From NCBI GenBank assembly GCA_018303515.1, contig JAGVXZ010000025.1, forward strand, positions 1 through 37,391: a stretch of DNA of 37,391 nucleotides. The letters are read 5' to 3'. This document shows, piece after piece, positions 1-6,733 of the stretch. The translations under genes and the position numbers were made by a program. This DNA is from Candidatus Woesearchaeota archaeon (GTDB taxonomy: Archaea > Nanobdellota > Nanobdellia > SCGC-AAA011-G17 > GW2011-AR18). Below the pieces are notes generated by a model. It had not been told where the DNA came from. It made no database searches and saw nothing but the letters and a program-made list of their open reading frames with translations. The stretch's first letter is position 1. The number at the start of each line of letters is the position of its first letter.

Positions 1-615
1 TCCTACTTCATTCAGCTCTTTATATTCTTCAATTCCAATTCCAGCTCTAATTAAATTTTCAAAAACAAGTTGGGCACCTGTACAAAGATCACAATTGCTT
101 GGATTAATTATATTAATACTCACTTTTCCAACAATTCTATTCTCTTTAATACTAAAGAATGGTGGTAATATATCTGAAAAAACTAAACCATTACTTACTT
201 TTGTAAAACTTTTTCCAAAATCCAATTTTTCAATTTCTCCTTCTATCAAAAAAGCAGGTAATTTTTTTAAATCATATTTGCTTATATAATCAGAAGCCTC
301 AGAAGCTTTCAACGTAACTTCTTTTACAACCTTAACATTTAATTTCTTAAATTCTTCAACTTTATTTTCTATTAAGAAACATCCTTCACAAGATTTATCC
401 GGTTTAATTATTAAGATTTCTACATCAGCTGGTCTTGCTTCTTCAATAGACTTGTCTATTTCTTTAATTAAACTACTACTCAAAGTAAATGTTTGATAAA
501 TATTAAAAATTAAAAGAATTAATAGAAGAAAAGCTAGAGTTTTAAACCACTTTAAAAAGTCAATTTTATCTAAATTAAACTTTCTAAGATCCAATTTAAT
601 CTTTTCTTCTACCAT
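1..615 (-). CDS. Membrane-anchored thioredoxin-like protein with two CxxC motifs (partial, runs off left edge)
   Basis: An open frame reads from an ATG at 615 to the window edge with no stop (205 residues seen), so the C-terminus is missing. Residues about 26-45 form one membrane segment, and the rest should face outside. A first thioredoxin-like unit has CEGC at 76-79 and a cis-proline-like LPAF at 119-122. A second unit begins near 162 with CDLC at 175-178. Such tandem folds usually act in disulfide exchange or thiol-linked metal transfer, but the exact substrate is unknown. It is the last gene seen of an operon with the two MVGGC-tailed proteins upstream. Its start lies just after the GGAGGG that encodes the tail of the preceding gene. 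The fold assignment is inferred from the CxxC and cis-Pro spacing. Confidence 0.75.
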   Translation of the reverse strand, partial: MVEEKIKLDLRKFNLDKIDFLKWFKTLAFLLLILLIFNIYQTFTLSSSLIKEIDKSIEEARPADVEILIIKPDKSCEGCFLIENKVEEFKKLNVKVVKEVTLKASEASDYISKYDLKKLPAFLIEGEIEKLDFGKSFTKVSNGLVFSDILPPFFSIKENRIVGKVSINIINPSNCDLCTGAQLVFENLIRAGIGIEEYKELNEVG

Positions 616-628
616 TTTAAATTAAAAA

Positions 629-841
629 CTAACACCCTCCTACCATTTGTGGAAGATTATCCAAGCTATTTCCTGAAACACTTGCACTTCCAGAACTACT
701 TGATGATACTGAAGAGCTACCACCTAACTTTACTTTACCATCATCTATTTTGTCCTTTAATGTAGTTAATTGAAATGCTTGAACTCCTGATACTATTACA
801 AGCAAAGCTACAACAACTACTAAAACCATATTCTTATTCAT
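629..841 (-). CDS. Small membrane-tethered protein with Ser-rich linker and C-terminal LPQMVGGC tail
   Basis: This 70-residue protein has an N-terminal hydrophobic segment (residues 5-22, signal anchor), a short charged stretch, a Ser/Gly linker (41-58) and a C-terminal LPQMVGGC. Nothing in it looks enzymatic, so the layout is that of a tether presenting its last cysteine outside the cell. The upstream gene ends in LPEMVGGC, which suggests the tail is the functional part. The start codon follows a GGAGGG site lying inside the last codons of the upstream gene. The only cysteine is the final residue. I know of no named family for it; a thiol donor or acceptor, or a substrate of a processing enzyme, are possibilities. 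Confidence 0.72.
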   Translation of the reverse strand: MNKNMVLVVVVALLVIVSGVQAFQLTTLKDKIDDGKVKLGGSSSVSSSSSGSASVSGNSLDNLPQMVGGC

Positions 842-845
842 TTTT

Positions 846-1544
846 CTAACACCCTCCTACCATTTCAGGTAAACTTTGTGAAGCCTGGCCTCCATTACCT
901 GCTACCTTCATAGTTAATTCCACCATATACTTCGGAAACCATATTGCTTTCCATCTCATTACTTCTTTTAAAATTTCCGCGTCCGTATAATCAGTATTCA
1001 GCATTAACCAAAAAGTTAAAGTTTGTACTGCAGGATTATGCTTACATCCACATCTTGATTTTCCTTTTGCATCAACCCCCTGTGCTCCGATTCCACAACA
1101 AAATTCACATGAAATGCCTCTTGGATTAGCTGCTAAATTCAGATATCTACTCCATACTTCTGGGTTTGTCTCTACCTTTGCCTTTAATGCATTATATCCG
1201 GATGCCATTTTATCCAAAGAAACAACTGGATCATCAAATGAGATTCCCATCTCTGCACCATATTCAGGAACCCCCCTAGGAACAATCATAGAAATTGCAT
1301 CATCTGCTGCCCTTACATCCTGCACGGGAAACAAAGCTGCAATTGCATCTGCAGTTGATTTAATTTCATTAATATTAACATTACTTAAATCTCCACCAGA
1401 AAAAGAAGTATATCTTATCCCTAAACTACTTGTGATTAAAGATAGTTGCACTTGATTAAATATCAGAAAAACTGCCACAACCCCTATGAGAATAAATCCA
1501 GATCTATTAAGTGAACTTTTTTCTTTCACAATTTTAGTGGACAT
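846..1544 (-). CDS. Membrane-anchored Cys-rich protein with LPEMVGGC tail
   Basis: This 232-residue protein has one membrane segment (about 16-36) and an outside domain with a cysteine cluster: C146, C149, C150, C165 and C167 (CEFCC and CGC). A helical stretch with several tryptophans follows, and the protein ends in LPEMVGGC with C232 as the last residue. The cluster plus the later helix faintly resembles PCYCF-type secreted metal-binding proteins, but I do not claim membership. It is the first gene of the operon. A TATA element (1564-1574) lies 25 bases before the ATG, so the message is probably leaderless. The two downstream genes are spaced 4 and 13 bases apart. Function is unknown; an extracytoplasmic metal or thiol role is inferred from the cysteines and the copper genes nearby. 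Confidence 0.8.
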   Translation of the reverse strand: MSTKIVKEKSSLNRSGFILIGVVAVFLIFNQVQLSLITSSLGIRYTSFSGGDLSNVNINEIKSTADAIAALFPVQDVRAADDAISMIVPRGVPEYGAEMGISFDDPVVSLDKMASGYNALKAKVETNPEVWSRYLNLAANPRGISCEFCCGIGAQGVDAKGKSRCGCKHNPAVQTLTFWLMLNTDYTDAEILKEVMRWKAIWFPKYMVELTMKVAGNGGQASQSLPEMVGGC

Positions 1545-1563
1545 AAACCAACACTAAGTTTAA

Positions 1564-1574
1564 CATTTATATAT
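1564..1574 (-). promoter_or_regulatory. TATA box of the MVGGC-tail operon
   Basis: The minus strand reads ATATATAAATG, centred 25 bases before the ATG at 1544, the spacing expected for a leaderless archaeal transcript. Just upstream, TATGGGT (1578-1584) and AACCATA (1592-1598) form an inverted repeat with one mismatch, a weak operator candidate. Confidence 0.6.
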
Positions 1575-1643
1575 CACTATGGGTATAAACGAACCATAAA
1601 AAACAACCCCATTAACTCAAATTTAGGGATTATATTGTTTATT

Positions 1644-2162
1644 TCACCATTTCCCAGAAAAATATATCAACTTTGTTTTTTTCTTATCAATTCTTTTAAT
1701 TAAACCTTTTTTTTCCAGATCCTGAAGAATTTGACTAAGCTTTGCCTTAGACATTTTCACTTTTAAAAATAGACTACTTTGTGAAATTCCTTCATCATCT
1801 TTTATAAATTTAATGACTTCCTTTGTTGATTCATCTAACCCCATTAACAAAATTTTAAATTTTTCATCAGATTCTAACTTAGATTTATTTTCTTCCAGTC
1901 TCTTTAATATTTCTTCTTCACCTTTATAAAAAAAGAGAAGATAAGCACCTAAAGCAATTATAAATCCTACAACTCCAAAAGCAAAATGTGTTATGTTAAG
2001 ATTTTTTTCAATTGATTTACATCCAGGTTCTTGAAAACAACCCATTTTTTCACTTTTACTATCCAACTGCGAAAAAATATTAACAAGTATAAAACCAACA
2101 ACAAAACCTAATGCAAGAACTACAATTCCTATTTTTTTAAGATTCACAATAAAAAGATACAT
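1644..2162 (-). CDS. Membrane-anchored winged-helix regulator with Cys-containing outer loop
   Basis: The 172-residue protein has two membrane segments (about 10-30 and 59-78). They enclose a short outer loop with C42 and C48 (GCFQEPGC). A cytosolic linker leads to a C-terminal winged-helix domain (about 105-165) of MarR/COG2512-like type. This layout suggests a one-component sensor that reads an external signal through the loop and binds DNA from the membrane. The gene at 6253-6732 has the same plan, so the pair bracket the copper operon. The ATG at 2162 is used here; a GTG at 2147 fits the TTTTATAAATT box near 2176 about as well. The ligand is unknown; copper or redox state is inferred from the neighbours. 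Confidence 0.8.
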   Translation of the reverse strand: MYLFIVNLKKIGIVVLALGFVVGFILVNIFSQLDSKSEKMGCFQEPGCKSIEKNLNITHFAFGVVGFIIALGAYLLFFYKGEEEILKRLEENKSKLESDEKFKILLMGLDESTKEVIKFIKDDEGISQSSLFLKVKMSKAKLSQILQDLEKKGLIKRIDKKKTKLIYFSGKW

Positions 2163-2236
2163 CCTTTAATTTATAAAATTAACTCTTCATATACTTGAAA
2201 CTCTAAAGTTAAAAAATAAAATTAAAAAAATAAAAA

Positions 2237-2482
2237 CTAAAATTTATTATATAAATACGCAAAGATGTACAGAGTAATAAATGTCCAAACTCCTGCTTCA
2301 ATCATCCCACCAACAATTCCTATTAAACTGGATGAGAAAAACAAGTGCCATTTACTCATTGCTTCAGCTGCATTAACATATATACCTACATTCCAACCAA
2401 TGCCTAGAAGTAACATACAAGCTGCTGCAATAACTGCCCCTGCAAATCCTAATTCTTTTTCCTCTAATTTTTGTTTTGCCAT
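2237..2482 (-). CDS. Small two-helix membrane protein (DUF5676/holin-like)
   Basis: The 81-residue protein has a short charged N-terminus and two or three hydrophobic helices (about 12-35 and 44-77) with glycine-rich faces and an ending in AYLYNKF. This matches the general look of DUF5676-like small membrane proteins that occur beside heavy-metal genes and are sometimes labelled holin; family assignment is tentative. A strong SD site (GGGAGGTG) lies just before the ATG. It is the last gene of the copper operon, 15 bases after the lipoprotein gene. It has one cysteine (C22), inside a helix. No catalytic role is visible. Confidence 0.68.
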   Translation of the reverse strand: MAKQKLEEKELGFAGAVIAAACMLLLGIGWNVGIYVNAAEAMSKWHLFFSSSLIGIVGGMIEAGVWTFITLYIFAYLYNKF

Positions 2483-2497
2483 TTTTTCACCTCCCTT

Positions 2498-2899
2498 TCA
2501 ATTCCATATAAAAATTCTTTTATCCATTTTAGGAATACCTTCAATTACGAGAGAATATTCCCCAATTATTTCTTCATTAGTTTTAAAAATTAGTAAACCT
2601 CCAGAATGATGGCTTCCCAGTATTGGTACAGAATCTGGTTTAATTTTTTTACCATTAATCTCTAAGGTTGTAATCTCTTTAAGATTATAAGGTTCTAAAT
2701 TAACAGAATGAGTATTTACCAAGATACTAAATTCTAATTTCCCCTCACCAATTTGTGTTGGTGTAATATCAATACTTACATCGCCATCTTCAAAGCTCCC
2801 TGTAGATTTAGTTTCAAATTTTTGTTCTTGAAACTCATTATTTTCTTTTGTACATCCAAATATTAATACAATTATAAGAATAATAAATAATCTCTTCAT
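2498..2899 (-). CDS. Lipoprotein, possible metal-handling role
   Basis: The 133-residue protein starts with a hydrophobic signal and lipobox LIFGC (C16), so it should be lipid-anchored outside the membrane. The mature part looks all-beta and includes NTHSVNLEPYNL and a GSHHSGGLLIF segment (about 95-105). Segments of the NTHSVDL...GGHHxSGxLxF type occur in small secreted proteins next to copper and mercury genes, but I cannot name a defined family. Its start overlaps the stop of the upstream membrane gene by 4 bases (ATGA), which implies translational coupling. The double His and nearby residues may bind metal; that is inference from residues and context. Confidence 0.7.
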   Translation of the reverse strand: MKRLFIILIIVLIFGCTKENNEFQEQKFETKSTGSFEDGDVSIDITPTQIGEGKLEFSILVNTHSVNLEPYNLKEITTLEINGKKIKPDSVPILGSHHSGGLLIFKTNEEIIGEYSLVIEGIPKMDKRIFIWN

Positions 2900-3300
2900 T
2901 TTTTCTTTCTCCCTTTAATATAACTAATTATGCTAACGAAAACTAAAATACTTCCAATTATCCAGAAAACAATTCTAAAATTTTCTAGAAATTTAAAGGG
3001 TATCCCTGCAAGAATAATTCCTAGATTAAATAAAATTAATTCTCTTGAAATACATCCCCTTTTAATATAAAAATAAAAGACTAGAATTAACATTAAAACT
3101 GCAAATATCCAGACTGGAACTGCAATTTTTGTAAGAAAAAAGAGAGGCATACCTATAAGTGTAATCCCTACTAAACTTAAGAGAGTAATCAAACCAAGAC
3201 AAATATTATGACACACTTGCCAAGATCCCAATATACTAGTAATACCAGAGAGACTTCCAGTTATCCCTACAAGTTTTTCTTTAAATCTGTTAATAACCAT
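2896..3300 (-). CDS. Four-helix membrane protein with CHxxC motif
   Basis: The 134-residue protein has about four membrane helices and ends in a basic tail (KGRKKK). The motif CHNIC (C30, H31, C34) opens the second helix. Paired cysteines in such a helix recall the small mercury/copper uptake proteins of the Mer group (MerC/MerT), although overall similarity is not enough to name it. It lies 6 bases after the stand-alone TRASH/YHS gene and overlaps the next lipoprotein gene by 4 bases, so it belongs to the copper operon. A metal-transport or metal-relay role is inferred. Confidence 0.72.
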   Translation of the reverse strand: MVINRFKEKLVGITGSLSGITSILGSWQVCHNICLGLITLLSLVGITLIGMPLFFLTKIAVPVWIFAVLMLILVFYFYIKRGCISRELILFNLGIILAGIPFKFLENFRIVFWIIGSILVFVSIISYIKGRKKK

Positions 3301-3306
3301 TTGTAA

Positions 3307-3462
3307 TCAATGACAACATGAACCTCCATGATTTTTTTGACTCTTTTCAAATTCATTAACACATTTTTCACTACAGAACCACTTGCCATTTTTTGTAATA
3401 CCACTTCCTTTTTTTTCTTTCATCCCACATACGGGATCTTTTTTCTTAAAAATTTCTAACAT
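3307..3462 (-). CDS. Stand-alone TRASH/YHS-domain metal-binding protein
   Basis: A 51-codon frame starts at an ATG at 3462 behind a clear GGAGGG site and ends in TGA at 3307. The protein has DPVCGM near 9-14 and WFCSEKC near 28-34, the two halves of a TRASH/YHS zinc-finger-like fold. It ends in a short HGGSCCH metal-binding tail. The same domain is fused to the N-terminus of the CopA gene just upstream, which has DPICGM and YYFCNKDC. The free copy probably acts as a cytosolic copper chaperone or sensor for the pump, an inference from family and operon position. It is easily missed because of its size. Confidence 0.85.
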   Translation of the reverse strand: MLEIFKKKDPVCGMKEKKGSGITKNGKWFCSEKCVNEFEKSQKNHGGSCCH

Positions 3463-3508
3463 TTTTCTCCCTCCTAACTTAAAGACTAGGTATTTAAATT
3501 ACCAGAAT

Positions 3509-5857
3509 CTATTTTGGCCTCCATCTTTTCATAATTAAAGAATTGCCTACAACACTAATTGAAGAGAACCCCATTGCTATACCTGCTATAACAGGTGATA
3601 ATAACCATCCCGTAAAAGGAAATAAAACACCAGCAGCAACTGGAATTCCAACAAGATTATAGAAAAAAGCCCAAAACAAATTTTGTTTTATTTTTCTCAT
3701 AGTATATTTACTTAAATCAATGGAATAAATAACATCTCTAAGATCATCTTTAATTAAAACAATGTCACCTGATTCTATTGCTACATCAGTACCAGTACCT
3801 ATTGCAATTCCTATATCTGATTGTGTTAATGCTGGTGCATCATTAATGCCATCTCCTACCATTGCCACAACCCCCTTTTTTTGTAGTTCCTTAATATTTT
3901 CAGATTTTTCAGAAGGCAATACTTCTGCTAAAACTTGATCAATATCTAATTGCTTTGCTATTGCTTCCCCGGTTCTTTTATTATCTCCGGTTATCATAAC
4001 AACTTTGATTTTTCTTTCATGTAATTTTTGTATAGCCTCTAAAGAATGCTCTTTTAAAGTATCAGCCACCGCAATACAACCAATAAAACTATTATTAACA
4101 GAAACCAACATTACAGTTTTACCTTCACGTTCTAATTTAGATATTTTTTCCTCATGTGATCTAAAATTTATTTTATTAGAATTCATTAATTCTCTGTTTC
4201 CTAACAATATTTTTTTATTCCCATAATTTCCACTAACCCCTTTTCCAGTAAACGATTCGAAACCTTTGACTTCCGGAATTTTCATTCTCAAACTTTTTGC
4301 TTTCATTACTATCGCTTCACCAAGCGGATGTTCAGAATGTTTTTCAACTAATGCTCCAAATTTAATTAGATCATTATCTTTATACTTATTTAATGATAAG
4401 ATATCTGTAACTTCTGGTTTACCTTTCGTTAATGTCCCAGTCTTATCAAAAACAACAGTATTTATTTTAGAAAATTTTTGTAATGCATCAGCAGTTTTTA
4501 TTAAAACCCCTCTCTCAGCTCCTAACCCTACACCCACCATAATAGCTGTCGGTGTAGCTAATCCTAAAGCACAAGGACAAGCTATAATTAGTACAGCTAC
4601 AAAAGCAGTTAATGCAAATGTTACTCCTGCTCCTAAAAAATACCACACTAAAAATGTTATTATTGCAAGAATAACAACTATTGGTACAAAGTAGTAAGAA
4701 ACTTTATCAGCAAGCTCTTGAATTGGTGCTTTTGATCCCTGTGCTTCTTTAACTAATTTTACAATTTGTGCTAATACAGTATCTGATCCAACTTTAGTAG
4801 CCTTAAATTTAAAACTACCAGTCTTATTGATTGTTGCTCCAATCACTTGATTTCCTTTATTCTTTTCTACAGGAATACTCTCTCCCGTAATCATACTTTC
4901 ATCCACAGAAGAATTTCCAGAAATTACAATCCCATCAACTGGAATTTTAGCTCCAGGTTTAACTAAAATAATATCTCCAACTCTAACATTCTCAATTGGA
5001 ATTCTAATTTCTTTATTATTTCTAATTACTATTGCAGTTTTTGCTTGTAAACCAATTAATTTTTTAATTGCTGCTGAAGTTTTTCCTTTAGTAATTACTT
5101 CTAAATATTTTCCAAGTAAAATAAATGTAATTAAAACCCCAGCCACTTCAAAATAAGCACCTTCACCCCCCAAAAACATAACACTGACACTATAAATAAT
5201 TGCAGCCCATACTCCTATAGTTATAAGGGAATCCATATTTGGAGTAAAATTAACTAAAGATTTTAAACCGGAACTAAAAATCTTCCAACCCGCAATTAGA
5301 ACTGGTATAATTAATATTACCTGTAAAAAATAGAGTTTGAATTCAGATACATTTAGAGAAGGCCATACAAACAAATCTAAGAACATAAAATATAATAATG
5401 GTAATGAAAAAATTAAAGAAATAATAAATCTCCTTTTTAAATTTTTAATTTCCTTAAGCTCATCTTCTTCATGAGACGATTCTTTAGTAACATGATTTTC
5501 ATAGCCAGCATTTTTAACAGCTGCCATTAATGAACTTTCATTAGTTTTAGAAGAATTGAATCTTATTTCAACCTCTTTTACAGCAACATTCGTTTTAACA
5601 TTACTAACTCCACCCACCCTCAACAACGAAGTTTCTACTATTCCAGCACAATGTTGTGATCCCATCCCAGGAACAGATAAGATTACAATATTATTTGCAT
5701 TATTTTCTTTTTTAATTTCAATTTTCTTTTCATCTTTTCCAAGAAATTTATCTAAACAGTCTTTATTACAAAAATAATAAGTCTTATTATTTGAAGTATG
5801 TATAAATTTAGTTCGTTTTGGATTTACTTCCATCCCACAAATTGGATCCTTAACCAT
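3509..5857 (-). CDS. copA: Cu(+)-exporting P1B-type ATPase CopA with N-terminal TRASH/YHS and HMA domains
   Basis: This membrane pump drives copper out of the cytosol with ATP. Domains in order (782-residue numbering): TRASH/YHS (about 1-42), HMA-like domain with GMGSQHC (64-70), eight membrane helices, TGES actuator loop (about 324), CPC metal site in helix 6 (427-429), phosphorylation motif DKTGT (471), SEHPL and GDGIND. The last two helices carry YN and MGFSS, the Cu(+) signature. The HMA motif has Ser in place of the first Cys of CxxC. I use the ATG at 5857: it overlaps the TGA of the upstream ArsR gene and has GGGAG about 11 bases before it. An in-frame ATG at 5887 would add ten residues with no sign of a domain. 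Confidence 0.95.
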   Translation of the reverse strand: MVKDPICGMEVNPKRTKFIHTSNNKTYYFCNKDCLDKFLGKDEKKIEIKKENNANNIVILSVPGMGSQHCAGIVETSLLRVGGVSNVKTNVAVKEVEIRFNSSKTNESSLMAAVKNAGYENHVTKESSHEEDELKEIKNLKRRFIISLIFSLPLLYFMFLDLFVWPSLNVSEFKLYFLQVILIIPVLIAGWKIFSSGLKSLVNFTPNMDSLITIGVWAAIIYSVSVMFLGGEGAYFEVAGVLITFILLGKYLEVITKGKTSAAIKKLIGLQAKTAIVIRNNKEIRIPIENVRVGDIILVKPGAKIPVDGIVISGNSSVDESMITGESIPVEKNKGNQVIGATINKTGSFKFKATKVGSDTVLAQIVKLVKEAQGSKAPIQELADKVSYYFVPIVVILAIITFLVWYFLGAGVTFALTAFVAVLIIACPCALGLATPTAIMVGVGLGAERGVLIKTADALQKFSKINTVVFDKTGTLTKGKPEVTDILSLNKYKDNDLIKFGALVEKHSEHPLGEAIVMKAKSLRMKIPEVKGFESFTGKGVSGNYGNKKILLGNRELMNSNKINFRSHEEKISKLEREGKTVMLVSVNNSFIGCIAVADTLKEHSLEAIQKLHERKIKVVMITGDNKRTGEAIAKQLDIDQVLAEVLPSEKSENIKELQKKGVVAMVGDGINDAPALTQSDIGIAIGTGTDVAIESGDIVLIKDDLRDVIYSIDLSKYTMRKIKQNLFWAFFYNLVGIPVAAGVLFPFTGWLLSPVIAGIAMGFSSISVVGNSLIMKRWRPK

Positions 5858-6165
5858 CAAATCTTTCTCCCAATTAGATGAACACAATATATTCCCATAT
5901 GTTCATCAATTAATTTCATTAGGGGTTTAATTGTTTTTTTATTTAAGGAATAATATCTTTGCTTTCCTTTTTGTTCAGAAAAAACCATCCCGCATCTTTC
6001 TAATCTTTTTAGGTTATGGGAAACCATTGTTTGTTCAAATTTAGTATAATTACAAATCTCTCCAACATTAAGATTCTTATTTCTTAACACATTTAAAATT
6101 TTCAATCTGTTTGGGTTTGATAAAGACCCAAAAAATAAATTGTAAGTTTCAAGTGAATGTTTCAT
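5857..6165 (-). CDS. ArsR-family regulator of the copper operon
   Basis: The protein of about 102 residues is one winged-helix domain of ArsR type, with recognition helix VSHNLKRLERCGMV and wing KGKQRYYSLN. It is the first gene of the copA operon and probably represses it until metal binds. Candidate ligands are few (a Cys in CGMV, then H and C near the end in HMGIYCVH), so copper sensing is inferred from context. The ATG at 6165 is chosen because an ATTTAAATA box is centred 27 bases upstream; two more in-frame ATGs lie at 6180 and 6183. Two perfect palindromes cover this start region. Its stop overlaps the copA start (TGATG). Confidence 0.85.
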   Translation of the reverse strand: MKHSLETYNLFFGSLSNPNRLKILNVLRNKNLNVGEICNYTKFEQTMVSHNLKRLERCGMVFSEQKGKQRYYSLNKKTIKPLMKLIDEHMGIYCVHLIGRKI

Positions 6166-6188
6166 ATATGAAATAAGCATCATATGAT
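6160..6188. promoter_or_regulatory. Candidate ArsR operator: two palindromes at the copper operon start
   Basis: TTTCATATATGAAA (6160-6173) is a perfect 14-base palindrome across the likely start codon. ATCATATGAT (6179-6188) is a perfect 10-base palindrome between TATA box and start. A dimeric ArsR protein bound here would block its own operon. AT-rich palindromes also arise by chance, so this is a candidate only. Confidence 0.45.
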
Positions 6189-6252
6189 ATTTAAATCTTA
6201 TGTTTTTGAATGAATTAACAAAATTTATATACTCCTACCTCAGACATTATTT

Positions 6253-6732
6253 ATGGAAAATTTTGATACAAAGAATTTAGGTAAGATCCTAATAATCTTA
6301 TCAATTTTACTTCTATTCATACTCACGTCTGTTAAAATGAACTATGATAAAAATGGAGCTGTCCTTTGTGAAGCAATTGCTGAAAGCCCATCAATGGATA
6401 TGGAAAACTGTCCATATCATAATAACAATAATTCTTGGTTAATCGTTTTAGCATTTAGTATTGTATTCCTAATTCTTGGTGGAGGAATTTTTCTTTTTTT
6501 AAGAAATAAGCAATTAGATTATAAGCAGATTGACTTTTCAAGATTAAACGAAGAAGAAAAACAAATTTATAATCTAATTAAAGAAAAAGATGGTTCAATT
6601 TATCAAAGTGAAATTATGAAAGAACTTGAATTTTCAAAGGTTAAAACCACAAGACTTCTTGATCTTATGGAAAGCAAAAAGATTTTAGAAAGAAAAAGAA
6701 GGGGCATGACAAACATTATCATTCTTAAATAA
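6253..6732 (+). CDS. Membrane-anchored winged-helix regulator with Cys/Met/His outer loop
   Basis: The 159-residue protein has two membrane helices (about 10-28 and 61-83). They flank an outer loop with C39, M48, M50, C53 and H56, a set of soft-metal ligands. A C-terminal winged helix (about 98-155) follows, with a basic wing ending (RKRRGMTN). The plan matches the gene at 1644-2162, so the two look like paralogues reading an extracytoplasmic signal. It is divergent from the copper operon. A TTTATATA box centred at 6227 lies 26 bases before the ATG, so the message is leaderless. Copper or silver sensing is an inference from the loop residues and neighbours. DNA targets are unknown. Confidence 0.82.
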   Translation: MENFDTKNLGKILIILSILLLFILTSVKMNYDKNGAVLCEAIAESPSMDMENCPYHNNNNSWLIVLAFSIVFLILGGGIFLFLRNKQLDYKQIDFSRLNEEEKQIYNLIKEKDGSIYQSEIMKELEFSKVKTTRLLDLMESKKILERKRRGMTNIIILK

Positions 6733-6733
6733 A

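Noticed and set aside
944..1455. Plus-strand ORFs opposite the 232-residue gene
   Set aside because: They are antisense shadows of a gene with clear domains and promoter; no ribosome-binding site is seen.
5857..5887. Longer CopA start at 5887
   Set aside because: The extra ten residues show no domain, while the ATG at 5857 has an SD and overlaps the ArsR stop.
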